Assembly (NCBI GenBank): GCA_021404565.1
Contig: JAAWWF010000002.1
Coordinates: 1 to 64,000, forward strand
Origin: Roseivirga sp.
GTDB lineage: Bacteria > Bacteroidota > Bacteroidia > Cytophagales > Cyclobacteriaceae
DNA length: 64,000 bases
Reading direction: 5' to 3'
Both the position numbers and the translations under genes were made by a program. Within the stretch, counting starts at the first letter, position 1. Each line of letters opens with the position of its first letter. The notes under the pieces were generated by a model, which saw only the letters and a program-made list of their open reading frames with translations, did no database searches and was not told the origin of the DNA. Below are positions 9,401 through 18,250 of the stretch, piece after piece.

Positions 9401-9768
9401 CAGAGATTTTCTCCACCGGATTCATCTGAGATATACACCGCTTTTTTGCCATCAGGGCTGAAGCGCGGCTGGCTGTCGAATTGCATTCCCTCGGTGATTT
9501 GTGTGGCATTACCTCCGGAAATGGGAATGGTATACAGGTCGCCTAAAAAATCAAATACAATGGTTTCCCCATCAGGACTTACATCCAGGGCGATCCAGGA
9601 ACCTTCAGTAAGATCAAATTCAAAAGTACGGCCGGGCTCCAGGGGCAGACTTTTTTTCTTTTTACTTGATTTGGTGGTGTCCGACTTCGTGGGCTGGTCC
9701 TGTGCCGCTAGCGATAGAGCACTCGCCATCATAAAAAGCAGGAGTGAGAGTTGTGCTATTTTCCTCAT
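6454..9768 (-). CDS. Secreted amidohydrolase with N-terminal TolB-like beta-propeller
   Basis: A 1104-residue two-part protein. After the signal peptide (MRKIAQLSLLLFMMASALSL) comes a TolB/PD40-type propeller over about residues 45-610. It shows repeated F/W-S-P-D-G motifs such as WSPDGKYMIG, PSPDGKSLAFTALNEV and WSPDGEWLAFVTW. From about residue 690 an amidohydrolase domain follows with the metal motif VDTHSHFRH near residue 750, a second histidine pair in GHEHSFPIF, and the closing IEAGKLADLVILN. The parts are joined by a Lys/Glu-rich linker. Such fusions are common in Bacteroidota and probably hydrolyse peptides or cyclic amides outside the cytoplasm. The substrate is unknown. The frame is open to 9855, but the ATG at 9768 begins the signal peptide. 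Confidence 0.9.
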   Translation of the reverse strand: MRKIAQLSLLLFMMASALSLAAQDQPTKSDTTKSSKKKKSLPLEPGRTFEFDLTEGSWIALDVSPDGETIVFDFLGDLYTIPISGGNATQITEGMQFDSQPRFSPDGKKAVYISDESGGENLWHYDFDTKEKTQVTKGNATEYQSPEWSPDGKYMIGSKSSRGGHKLWLYHIDGGSGTALTTDANAGRMIEGAFDPTGRYIWFSRKAGGRSWDYNAALPQYQMATYDRQTGDISTQGSRYGSTFRPTPSGDGKWLAYGTRHDDQTGIVLRDLATGDESWLAYPVQHDDQESRGSRDLLPGFSWTPDNQSIVISYGGKIHKINVASKTAQEIPFRVKSKIELGPQLSFDYPISDDEEFTVVQIRDLAPSPDGKSLAFTALNEVYIIDLPNGQPRKVVDIEETQAQPVWSPDGEWLAFVTWEASGGKLYKVRPNGRNLTQLNQADGVFQSPVWSNDGSKIVLIKGQTEDFRNATQRTAFRGTSDLIWISADGSANNFIAFTNGRGNPHFVKNSDRIYLSSFRGLTSIRWDGTDEKQHVQVRGKAAPGSQNSPSASWIRMAPEGDQALAQVVNDLYVVTVPQVSDEAPTISVANPKNASFPARKLTDIGGQFPAWSWDASKVHWSIGNAHVNYDLTAAKAFDAQLKSEAKAKKKAKEEGTEEKTDKEKDKKKAYEPVENRIEVKAKRDIPKGSILLKNARIITMNGDQVIENGDILIENNRIKQVGTNLSAGRRATVMDMSGKTIVPGFVDTHSHFRHPVNLHRGQFWSYLTNLAFGVLTTRDPQTATTDVLTYGDLVDAGRLIGPRIYSTGPGIFSSENVSSLKHAQKVMKRYSSYYNTKTIKMYGAGNRQQRQWIIQAAREQSIMPTTEGGLDFKENLTQVIDGYPGHEHSFPIFPLYKDAIDLVAFSQTAYTPTLLVAYGGPWTENYFYSTENPHADPKLTRFMPHANLDMRTRRRNAGWFMEEEYVHVEQSGFAKDLVEAGGLAGVGSHGQLQGLGYHWELWAIQSGGMSELDALKAATILGAHAIGLDKDLGSIEAGKLADLVILNSNPLDNIKNSKDISHVMMNGRLYDGNTLDTVHPEKKTMETFWWQDFMPTGVPGIKK

Positions 9769-9904
9769 GGATTGGTTTGCTAAATTCTGAGGAAAGTAAA
9801 AGCTTTTATCCAAGCCGATAAAGCAGAATGTTATCATCGGTGCGCTGCCTGTCAATTTCTGGCAAGTATAGCAAGCTTAGCCAATAGCGTTAAGGTATGG
9901 CGGG

Positions 9905-11076
9905 TTACTCGAAGCGCTTCAGGGCCAGATCAGAAATAGTGTCTCCAATAGAAAGGCTGGAGGTAGCCGCAGGAGAGGGCGCATTGCACACATTAATGGC
10001 ATTTTTGGCTTCTATAATGGCAAAGTCATCCAGAAGTCCGCCTCTACGATCGCAGGCTTGGGCCCGTACACCGGCACCGCCATCAACCAGATCTTTGGAT
10101 TCAATTTCAGGGATCAGTTTTTGAAGAGCTTTGGTAAAGGCTGCTTTGGAAAACGAACGATACATTTCTCCCATGCCGGTTTTCCAGTATTTCATAGCTA
10201 CTTTTTGAAAACCCGGCCACATCAATGATTCCGCCAACTCACCCAAATGAATTTGTGACTTACTGTAGCCTTCTCTTCTGAAAGCTAATACTGCATTAGG
10301 GCCGGCTTCAATGCCCCCTTTCATCATGCGGGTAAAGTGCACTCCCAAAAACGGGAAATTAGGGTCAGGGACCGGGTAAATCAGGTGCTTTACCAGGTAT
10401 TCTTTTTCTGGAACCAGTTTAAAATATTCTCCTCTGAAGGGAATTATTTTGAGATCTACTTCATCAGAAGTTTTACGCGCAATCTTGTCAGAGTATAGCC
10501 CTGCGCAGTTCAGTACCAGGGAAGTTTCAAAGTCACCTTGTGAACTGACAACCGTAGTGGTGTTTTGTCCCTCCTTAATGGAGAGTACTTTGGTGCCGAG
10601 TTTAATCTCTCCACCCAGCTCTTTGATTTTTTCTCCGTATTTCTCAGCTACCCGCTTATAATCAACAATACCGGTATAAGGCACATTCAGGGCAGCAATC
10701 CCATTCACATGAGGTTCAATCTCTTTGAGCTCGGGGATGGATATTTTCGAAATCTGATCCAGCCCATTTTCAAGGCCCCGCTTATAAAGGTTCTCGAGAA
10801 GCGGTTTTTGCTCCTTTTCGGTAGCTACTACTACCTTGCCACATAGTTCATAGGGGATGTTCTCCTGATCACAAAAATCAATCAGCATCCGATATCCATT
10901 GATGCAGTTGCGCGCTTTTAGGCTGCCTGGTTTGTAATAGAGGCCGGAGTGAATCACACCACTATTATTGCCTCTTTAATGAACAAGAGCTTGAGTCCGG
11001 GCTTTTTACGCAGGCATTGCCAGGCTGTTGCCAGCCCTAAAATTCCACCGCCAATGACTATGGCATCGTATTTCAT
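9905..11076 (-). pseudogene. lhgO: L-2-hydroxyglutarate oxidase (lhgO) with N-terminal deletion/frameshift
   Basis: LhgO is an FAD enzyme that oxidises L-2-hydroxyglutarate to 2-oxoglutarate, repairing a toxic side product or serving lysine breakdown. Translation from the ATG at 11076 gives the FAD-binding start MKYDAIVIGGGILGLATAWQ but stops after 40 codons, at 10954-10956. The rest of the enzyme is open in another frame from about 10972, beginning GNNSGVIHSGLYYKPGSLKA and running to the normal C-terminus at 9905. Compared with the family pattern (E-K-E, about nine residues, H-Q-T-G-x-N-S-G-V-I-H), roughly 28 bases appear to be missing at 10972-10974. The gene is therefore broken as written. 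A GTG at 10957 could start only a product without the nucleotide-binding motif. Confidence 0.85.
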
Positions 11077-11079
11077 ATA

Positions 11080-11460
11080 TTAAAATGGAAGGTCATCATC
11101 CTCACCTGAGGCCAGCCATTCAGGCTCGTCATTTGCGGCAGGAGGAGGGGCCGAATTACCACCGGCAGCCTGGGCAGCAGCCTGCTCAGGAGTAATTCTC
11201 CAGGCTTGCAGCGAATTGAAGTATTTTACCTGTCCCTGTGGATCGGTCCATTTTCTACCTTTCAGGTTAAAACTCACATTTACCATATCACCCGCTTTCA
11301 TGCTGTCGAGCAGGTCACATTTGTCCTGAATCAGTTCAAATTTCACAAATTCAGGGTATTGAGGGTTTTCAGCAAATTCAACTACAAATTCGCGTTTTCT
11401 GAAGCTTTGAGATATTTGCTGGGTGCTAAAAATTTCAAGCAGTTTAGCTTTGATTTCCAT
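11080..11460 (-). CDS. DUF3127 protein with SSB-type acidic C-terminal tip
   Basis: A 126-residue protein of the DUF3127 family. It has a single compact OB-like beta region (FRKREFVVEFAENPQYPEFV, DMVNVSFNLKGRKWTDPQG), then an Ala/Pro-rich flexible tail. The tail ends in DDDLPF. That last hexapeptide matches the conserved tip of single-stranded DNA-binding protein, which recruits replication and repair proteins. The family is therefore plausibly an SSB-like or DNA-metabolism accessory protein (inference; no function is established). I chose the MEIKAKLLEIF start at 11460 over the upstream ATG at 11484. Only 3 bases separate its stop from the lhgO start, so the two were co-transcribed. Confidence 0.82.
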   Translation of the reverse strand: MEIKAKLLEIFSTQQISQSFRKREFVVEFAENPQYPEFVKFELIQDKCDLLDSMKAGDMVNVSFNLKGRKWTDPQGQVKYFNSLQAWRITPEQAAAQAAGGNSAPPPAANDEPEWLASGEDDDLPF

Positions 11461-11653
11461 AAGATCAATTTTGCCCCAAAACAATTGAATATCTAGCTCA
11501 GAAGCAAGTCAAATTTCTTTCCTTTCATCTGTAGCCTTTGGCTTTTTTTTGGTTTGATGAATGTCAACTTACTGGCGGGGAGCCGACATAAGAACTACTT
11601 GAAGGGATTTTAAATCCAATTAATTAGCATCTTGCAGGTTCCGGCAGCGGAGA

Positions 11654-14600
11654 ATGATAAAGCTAGCTAAAGTGAGGAGGAAACTACTACTAACAGTCAT
11701 TACGTTTTTGTGCCTGTTTCAGGTATCAATTGCCCAGGTAACCACTGAGGGTACCGATTTTTGGTTCGGGTTTTTACAAAATGCTGACACTGGTACTCCA
11801 GCATCTATGGAAATCTTTATTACCAGTAATCAGGTGGCCAAAGGAACAATTGAGGTGTTTGCTGATGGCAGAAAGATTGATTTTGAGATTACCCCCGGAG
11901 TTACCTTTAAGGAGAACATAGGTACAGCGGTACTCAACCCCTATGCTGCTTCAGGCTCTGGAGTAGTACAAAAAAAAGGCTTTCACATTACCTCTGATGT
12001 AGATATCAGTGTTTATGCTTTCAACAACCGGCAGTTCAGTGCCGATGCAGCGGTAATTTTCCCCACCAATTCTCTTGGTAAAAAGTATTATGCTTCTACC
12101 TACTATGAAGAAGCCCCTGCTGATGATGCATGGACCTCTCAGAATTCACCTTCGGAACTCTTGATTGTGGCTACAGCCGATGACACCCGCGTAGAAATCA
12201 CTCCTTCGGAAGATACCGAAGATGGAAAACCAAAAGGGTCAATGTTCACTGTTGATTTGAATCAGGGTGATATATATCAGCTCACCTCTATTGGCGACCT
12301 GACCGGGACACTCATTGAGTCCTCTTCGGCCAGCGATGAGTGTAAGAACTTTGCGGTTTTTGGAGGTAACCGCTGGACCCGTGTTACAGGTGGTCAAAAT
12401 TGCCTGGCCTTCAATTCTGGTGGCGGTGGTGCAGCAACTCTCAGTGGCGGGTTTGCCGGTGACCAGCTTTATGAGCAAATGTACCCCGTAAAGACATGGG
12501 GCAGGCGGTATTCAGCCATTCCTTACAAAGGTAGAACAGGTTATGTATTGCAAATTACAGCTTCCGAAAACGATACCCGGGTTGAGGTAGATGGTCAACC
12601 TTCTGTAACGCTGAATGAAGGAGAGTTTCAGCGCTATGACATGACCAATGCTGCCTTGGTGAATGCTGACAAACCGATACAGGTGGCTCAGCTTAGTCAG
12701 TCACTTAGTTGTGATTTTGCCCCGGGAACCAGTGACCCTGCAGGTCCGGGTGATCCTTTTATGATCATGCTTAGCCCTAACGAGCAGTTTTTGAAACGTA
12801 TTACCTTTAATGCTTTAGAGGCCACACAAATCACCGATTATTTTGTTTCTGTGATCGTAAGAACTTCAGATATTGATCAGCTCACTTTGAACGGGGTGGC
12901 GGTGGCGCCTTCGCTCTTCTTTGGCACTCCGGGAGATCGCGATTTTTCTTATGCCACCATTAATATCAACAGGGGTGAGGATTATACACTCGATTCTGAA
13001 AGTGGGTTTATTGCTTATATCTATGGTTTTGGGCAGGTAGAATCATTCGGCTATGTAGCAGGAGCTTCTTTGGAAAACCTCAACCTTCAACTCATAGGAG
13101 ACGATGAAACCATAGGTTTGATTGTGGATGAGGGTTGTGTCAATTCATTGGTAGATTTTAAGGTAGACTTTGAGGTAAAGCCTGGAGAAATTCCAAGGTT
13201 CAATACCTTTAACTGGTTTTTTGGAGATGGCAACGAGGCCGAAGGGGAAGAAGTAGCTCATACCTATGATGCTCCCGGAACCTATGAGATTCAACTCATT
13301 GCTTCCGATGGTGGTGGGGCTTGTGGCAATTCAGAGACCGTCACCAGGTTTGTGGTCATAACAGAAACCTCCATTGATGAACTTACCGGGCCCGCTTCCG
13401 TGTGTCCGGATGTGACTGATATTGCCTACTCTGTTTCAGGGGCAGCAGACAATACCTATGAGTGGCTTATTGAAGGTGGAACCATTACCAGTGCTGCCAC
13501 GGGCGATAACATCACAGTAGACTGGCATGGCGCAAATGATAATGCCTTTATTAAGGTAATTCCTACCAATTATCTGGGCTGTAAGGGAGACACGGTGACT
13601 CTTGATGTGAAAATTAATAAACGACTCGAACCGGCACTGCCTGCAGGAGACATAGAGGTGTGCTTTACTGACCTTGCCAGTGTTGTTTATTCTACACCAC
13701 CCACCAATGGCTCGGCTTATCAATGGTTTATTGACGGAGGAACAATTTTGAGCGGAGAGAATACGGAAGAAGTTACGGTAAGTTGGGATGGTCCGGGAGT
13801 TGGTAGCATCTGGTACCTGGAGTCAAACCTGCTTATATCAGATTGTGACGGAGAGTCTGAACGACTACAGGTAACGGTCTATGATGAAATTACAGAAACC
13901 GGTGTGGTGTCCAATGTGCTGTGCAATGCAGGCAATACCGGTGAAATCAGCCTGAGTATTGCAGGAGGAAAAGACGGAGGATACAATGTGAGTTGGGACA
14001 ACGGCATGAGCGGGGCTGACATAAACGGTCTTGTGGCAGGTACCTACACGGCTACCATCACTGATCCGCTTGGTTGTACACTGGAGGCCATATATACCGT
14101 TACGGAACCAGATGTTCTGGAAATTACCGCAGCCACGGTAATGGATGTGAGGTGTTTTCAGGAAAGTAATGGGAGTATCGACCTGACCGTAGCAGGAGGC
14201 ACACCTGATGCCGGAGGTTTGTATAGCTATATCTGGACAGGTCCCGCAACCAACACCACTACTACCGAGCCAATGATTGAAGGATTGATTACCGGAGATT
14301 ACTCTGTGCTGGTCAGAGATGAAAATGGTTGTGAAACTACTATGAACTTTTTCGTGGCTGAACCTCCGCTCTTAGAGCCTGACCTGGAAACACTGATCAA
14401 TGAGCCGATATGTCCAAATGCCAGCGATGGTACCGCCTTTGTGGATGCCAAAGGAGGAACACCCGATTATCAGTTTTTCTGGAGTAATAACGAAACGGTT
14501 GATCAACAACAGGGAGAGAATTTTTCCAGGGGAACTTACACGGTCAGAATTGTAGATGCGAATGGCTGTGAAACATCATTACAAGTAGAAGTGGAGGAGC

Positions 14601-14887
14601 GTTTCCCCAAAATCTTTGTACCGAATGCCTTTAGTCCCAATGGAGATGGACAAAATGATGAATTCAGACCGGTGACCGATTGTCAGCTGGTCTACAGCAT
14701 GCAAATCTTTAATCAGTGGGGAGCCATTACCTTTGCTACCAATGATATTTTTGAAGGCTGGGATGGAACACAGGACGGGCAAAATGTGCCGGATGGTAAA
14801 TACAGCTATGTGATCTTTTATTCCGGTTCACTCAATGGTATCTCCTTTGAAGAAACCCTGCGCGGAACCCTGCGCCTGTATCGATAG
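11654..14887 (+). CDS. T9SS surface protein 1: IgGFc-binding-like, PKD, SprB-type repeats, type B sorting domain
   Basis: A 1077-residue secreted protein, first of three tandem paralogues. After the signal peptide (KLLLTVITFLCLFQVSIAQ) comes TTEGTDFWFGF, the start of an IgGFc-binding-protein-like beta domain to about residue 455, with the typical NEQFLKRITFNALEATQITD segment. A PKD domain sits near 515-573 (NWFFGDGNEAEGEEVAHTYD). Two Ig-like modules and three SprB-type repeats (about 753-982) follow, each repeat with a G-x-Y-x-V-x-x-x-D-x-x-G-C signature. The last 93 residues are the gliding-motility-associated C-terminal domain (KIFVPNAFSPNGDGQNDEF), the type B signal for T9SS export. It is probably a large adhesin-like surface or secreted protein; the ligand is unknown. 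Confidence 0.88.
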   Translation: MIKLAKVRRKLLLTVITFLCLFQVSIAQVTTEGTDFWFGFLQNADTGTPASMEIFITSNQVAKGTIEVFADGRKIDFEITPGVTFKENIGTAVLNPYAASGSGVVQKKGFHITSDVDISVYAFNNRQFSADAAVIFPTNSLGKKYYASTYYEEAPADDAWTSQNSPSELLIVATADDTRVEITPSEDTEDGKPKGSMFTVDLNQGDIYQLTSIGDLTGTLIESSSASDECKNFAVFGGNRWTRVTGGQNCLAFNSGGGGAATLSGGFAGDQLYEQMYPVKTWGRRYSAIPYKGRTGYVLQITASENDTRVEVDGQPSVTLNEGEFQRYDMTNAALVNADKPIQVAQLSQSLSCDFAPGTSDPAGPGDPFMIMLSPNEQFLKRITFNALEATQITDYFVSVIVRTSDIDQLTLNGVAVAPSLFFGTPGDRDFSYATININRGEDYTLDSESGFIAYIYGFGQVESFGYVAGASLENLNLQLIGDDETIGLIVDEGCVNSLVDFKVDFEVKPGEIPRFNTFNWFFGDGNEAEGEEVAHTYDAPGTYEIQLIASDGGGACGNSETVTRFVVITETSIDELTGPASVCPDVTDIAYSVSGAADNTYEWLIEGGTITSAATGDNITVDWHGANDNAFIKVIPTNYLGCKGDTVTLDVKINKRLEPALPAGDIEVCFTDLASVVYSTPPTNGSAYQWFIDGGTILSGENTEEVTVSWDGPGVGSIWYLESNLLISDCDGESERLQVTVYDEITETGVVSNVLCNAGNTGEISLSIAGGKDGGYNVSWDNGMSGADINGLVAGTYTATITDPLGCTLEAIYTVTEPDVLEITAATVMDVRCFQESNGSIDLTVAGGTPDAGGLYSYIWTGPATNTTTTEPMIEGLITGDYSVLVRDENGCETTMNFFVAEPPLLEPDLETLINEPICPNASDGTAFVDAKGGTPDYQFFWSNNETVDQQQGENFSRGTYTVRIVDANGCETSLQVEVEERFPKIFVPNAFSPNGDGQNDEFRPVTDCQLVYSMQIFNQWGAITFATNDIFEGWDGTQDGQNVPDGKYSYVIFYSGSLNGISFEETLRGTLRLYR

Positions 14888-14974
14888 GCAGAACAGTCAG
14901 AAACGACATTTTTACAGCCTTATTGTACCTTTTTAGATATATAAGCACTGACTAGGCGGTTTGCTGATATTCCT

Positions 14975-14982
14975 TAAATTTG
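14975..14982 (+). promoter_or_regulatory. Candidate -7 box for surface protein 2
   Basis: TAAATTTG matches the Bacteroidota -7 pattern TAnnTTTG exactly and lies 27 bases before the TTG start at 15010. No good -33 TTG is present at the usual distance, so this is a weak promoter call. If transcription starts just after this box, the upstream in-frame TTG at 14980 could not be the start codon, which supports the 15010 start. Confidence 0.35.
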
Positions 14983-15009
14983 GATTGGTTTTTAAACCCC
15001 TATGGAGAT

Positions 15010-18000
15010 TTGAGGAAATTTATAACAGCATTTTGCTGTCTCCTGTTTGTTTCAGGCAGTGCCTTTGCCCAACTGACTACCGAGGGTACAGATTTTTGGT
15101 TTGGCTTTATGGACAACAGCCAGCCCGATTTTGTAACGCTGGAAGTGTATGTGAGCAGTAAAGCTGATGCCGTTATTACCCTGAGCAACCAGGCCAACGG
15201 CTTTAGCCAGACCGGCAATGTGCCAGCCAATTCCTCTGTTCTGATTCAGGTTCCTATAAGTTTCATGCCTCAATCGGATGGGAAGTTCAATTTTGGCTTT
15301 CACCTCACTTCAGACGTGGATGTGTCAGTTTATACCCTGAACAAACGGACTTTCAGTGCTGATGCAGCCGTTATTCTACCTACCAATGTACTGGGTGAGG
15401 AATACCTGGTGATGGCTCATCGCGAACCTGCCGGAGACGGACAACCTGGTCATCTTGAATCAGAAATGCTTATTGTGGCTACAGAAAATGGCACAAATAT
15501 AGAAGTAACCCCGAGTGTTCAAACCTTTAGCGGTTGGGCAGCAAATGTCCCACGACAGATCACGTTGGATGCTGGGCAAACTTATCAGATTAAGGCCGAA
15601 CAAGACCTCACCGGCACTCGGGTAAGGGTGATAGGAACGGGTACTACCTGCTCTCCCATAGCTGTATTTGGAGGTAATAAATTTACCAATGTAGGAGGCT
15701 GTGGTGGCAACAGAGATCATCTGATTGAGCAGATGTTTCCCATTTCCACCTGGGGTAAGGAGTTCATCTATGTGCCTTACCAGACCCGGATCGGAGGGGA
15801 TTATGTAAAAATCATGGCGGCCGAAGATGGTACTGAAGTAAACATTTCAGGAATGCCCGGCCCTATACAGCTGAACTCGGGTGAAACGCGCATTATCAAG
15901 GCGTTACCAGGCGTTCGCGAAATCAAGGGTGATAAGCCCTTGCAAATTGCTCAGCTCAGTAGAAGTCAGCAGTGTGACGGAGTTCCTTCAGATCCTTTTA
16001 TGATCATGCTGAGCCCCTTGGCACAAAGAGTGAGAGAGGTGACTTTTGATGCTTTTGTAGTGGATGAGATCGACCAGTACTATTTAACGCTGATATCTTC
16101 CAATACTGGCTTTTCAGATATTACACTGGACGGGGTGGACATTAGTAGCGAATTCAGCGTACGTGGAGCGGGAGCCTTTGCCTCATTAAATATAGCCAGG
16201 GGAACTCATAAAATTATTGCTCCTGAAGGAGTGATCGCCTACGTTTATGGTTATGGGCCGTCAGAGTCTTTCGGTTATTCGGCTGGCGTTAACCTGGCCG
16301 ATCTTTCATTGGCCATTGAAGGGAATGACCCTGATATTGGCCTGGTAAACCCAGAGGCTTGTCTTAACAGCCCGGTGGTTTTTGACGCCATTCCAGCTGA
16401 TCCAACGAATCCGGTGGTTTTTACCAAGTTCGATTGGGACATGGGAGATGGCACCCAGATAGAGGGGGAACAGGTAGAGCATGTCTTTACCGAACCCGGT
16501 GAATATACGGTGACCTTGAACGCTGAAACAGATACAGATGAATGTGGTAGTAGCCGTAGCATTACCGTAAGCCGGGAGATTATCATTCTGGAAGTGGTAA
16601 GCTCGGATATTATAGGTGCGGCCTCTGTCTGTCCTGATGTAACGGGAGTAGCCTACAATGTTGAGGGACCAGCCGATAATACCTATGAGTGGACAGTGGT
16701 TGGAGGTACCATCTCGGGTTCATCCACAGGAAGCTCCATACTGGTAGATTGGGGAGTAGCACGTGATGATGCACTGGTCACCGTACAAGTGAAAAACTAC
16801 CTTGGCTGTAAAATTGAGCTCAAAGAAATGCCCGTAATTATCAACAAAAGACTCGAACCAGCCTTACCCACTGGCCCGGCAGAGGTATGTTTTGCAGATT
16901 TTGCTTCGGTGGAGTATTCCACCCCAGCTACCAATGGCTCCGAGTATTTCTGGTTTGTTGAAGGAGGTTCATTTATTGGTGGCAATACAAGCAATAGTGT
17001 AAGGGTTCAGTGGGACGGACCTGGTGTTCCCGGTAATATCTGGTATAGAGAATTTAATCCGCTGATCAACGACTGCGAGGGTTTTTCTGAAAGATATGCG
17101 GTTACAGTGTATACAGACATAGCCGCTATTCCAAACGAATCGGAAGTGCTTTGCTTTGGTGATGCGAACGGAGAGGTGACCTTTGATATCAGCGGTGGAA
17201 AAACCGGCAATTACAGACTTCTTTTCCAGGGAAATGAAATAGCCTCTAATACCTTAAGCGGACTGGTTGAAGGTGATTATAATGTTACGGTGATTGATGC
17301 CCTCAATTGCACTAAAGATTTCAGCTTTACCATTGGAAGTCCTGATGTATTGGAGATAGTAAACCTTACCGTGCTAGATGTAAGGTGTTTTCAGGAGAAT
17401 AACGGCAGTGTAACAATAGATGTAACCGGAGGGACTCCTACAACTGCAGGAGCGTATCAGTACACGCTGACCGGGAATGGCAGAAACAGCTCAGGAGCGG
17501 ATGTCCTGCCTTCACTTAACGACCTTACTGCGGGTGCTTATACCATTACCATCACTGATGAAAATGGCTGTGAGGCAAGTCAGAGCTTTGTGGTAACCGA
17601 ACCTCCACTGTTGGAACCGGACCTCGAAACCCTCATTAACCAACCGATCTGCCCTGATGCGAGTGACGGAACCGCCTTTGTAGAGGCCAAAGGAGGTACA
17701 CCCGATTACCAGTTCTTTTGGAGCAATAGTCCTACAACTGATCAACAGGAGGGAGCGAACTTTTCCAGAGGTACCTATACTGTTCGTATCGTAGATGCCA
17801 ATGGCTGTGAGACCTCCCTGGATGTGGAAGTGATTGAACGCTTCCCCAAAATATTTATCCCCAATGCTTTCAGTCCAAATGGTGATGGTGAAAACGATGA
17901 ATTCAAACCCGTCACAGATTGTAACCTGACCTACAGTATTCAGGTCTTTAATGAATGGGGCGGCATTGCATTTAGTACCAGCGACATCACGGAGGGTTGG

Positions 18001-18126
18001 GATGGCACTCTGGAAGGGCAGCCCGTACCTGATGGCAAGTACAGCTACATCATCTTTTATTCAGGGTCTTTGAATGGAGTAAGTTTTGAAGAAACCCTTA
18101 GAGGTACCCTTAGAGTAATACGCTAA
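15010..18126 (+). CDS. T9SS surface protein 2: IgGFc-binding-like, PKD, SprB-type repeats, type B sorting domain
   Basis: Second paralogue, 1038 residues. The TTG at 15010 gives a perfect signal peptide, MRKFITAFCCLLFVSGSAFA, then QLTTEGTDFWFGF. An upstream in-frame TTG at 14980 would add ten poorly fitting residues. The IgGFc-binding-like domain holds FGGNKFTNVGGCGGNRDHL and EQMFPISTWGKEF, textbook positions of that family. A PKD domain is near 472-528 (FDWDMGDGTQIEGEQVEHVF). Two Ig-like modules, three SprB-type repeats (about 707-943) and the gliding-type C-terminal domain (KIFIPNAFSPNGDGENDEF) follow. The last 230 residues are nearly the same as in paralogue 1, which suggests recent duplication or gene conversion. 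Confidence 0.9.
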   Translation: MRKFITAFCCLLFVSGSAFAQLTTEGTDFWFGFMDNSQPDFVTLEVYVSSKADAVITLSNQANGFSQTGNVPANSSVLIQVPISFMPQSDGKFNFGFHLTSDVDVSVYTLNKRTFSADAAVILPTNVLGEEYLVMAHREPAGDGQPGHLESEMLIVATENGTNIEVTPSVQTFSGWAANVPRQITLDAGQTYQIKAEQDLTGTRVRVIGTGTTCSPIAVFGGNKFTNVGGCGGNRDHLIEQMFPISTWGKEFIYVPYQTRIGGDYVKIMAAEDGTEVNISGMPGPIQLNSGETRIIKALPGVREIKGDKPLQIAQLSRSQQCDGVPSDPFMIMLSPLAQRVREVTFDAFVVDEIDQYYLTLISSNTGFSDITLDGVDISSEFSVRGAGAFASLNIARGTHKIIAPEGVIAYVYGYGPSESFGYSAGVNLADLSLAIEGNDPDIGLVNPEACLNSPVVFDAIPADPTNPVVFTKFDWDMGDGTQIEGEQVEHVFTEPGEYTVTLNAETDTDECGSSRSITVSREIIILEVVSSDIIGAASVCPDVTGVAYNVEGPADNTYEWTVVGGTISGSSTGSSILVDWGVARDDALVTVQVKNYLGCKIELKEMPVIINKRLEPALPTGPAEVCFADFASVEYSTPATNGSEYFWFVEGGSFIGGNTSNSVRVQWDGPGVPGNIWYREFNPLINDCEGFSERYAVTVYTDIAAIPNESEVLCFGDANGEVTFDISGGKTGNYRLLFQGNEIASNTLSGLVEGDYNVTVIDALNCTKDFSFTIGSPDVLEIVNLTVLDVRCFQENNGSVTIDVTGGTPTTAGAYQYTLTGNGRNSSGADVLPSLNDLTAGAYTITITDENGCEASQSFVVTEPPLLEPDLETLINQPICPDASDGTAFVEAKGGTPDYQFFWSNSPTTDQQEGANFSRGTYTVRIVDANGCETSLDVEVIERFPKIFIPNAFSPNGDGENDEFKPVTDCNLTYSIQVFNEWGGIAFSTSDITEGWDGTLEGQPVPDGKYSYIIFYSGSLNGVSFEETLRGTLRVIR

Positions 18127-18250
18127 ATAACGGTGAAGCACCCACGCACTGCCGTTGATCTGCTCAAATCTTCATTTTATTATGTGTAAGGATAATCTGG
18201 AAAAGCATCTTTCCCTATCTTGACCTACGTTCAATTAAACTTGTGTCATT

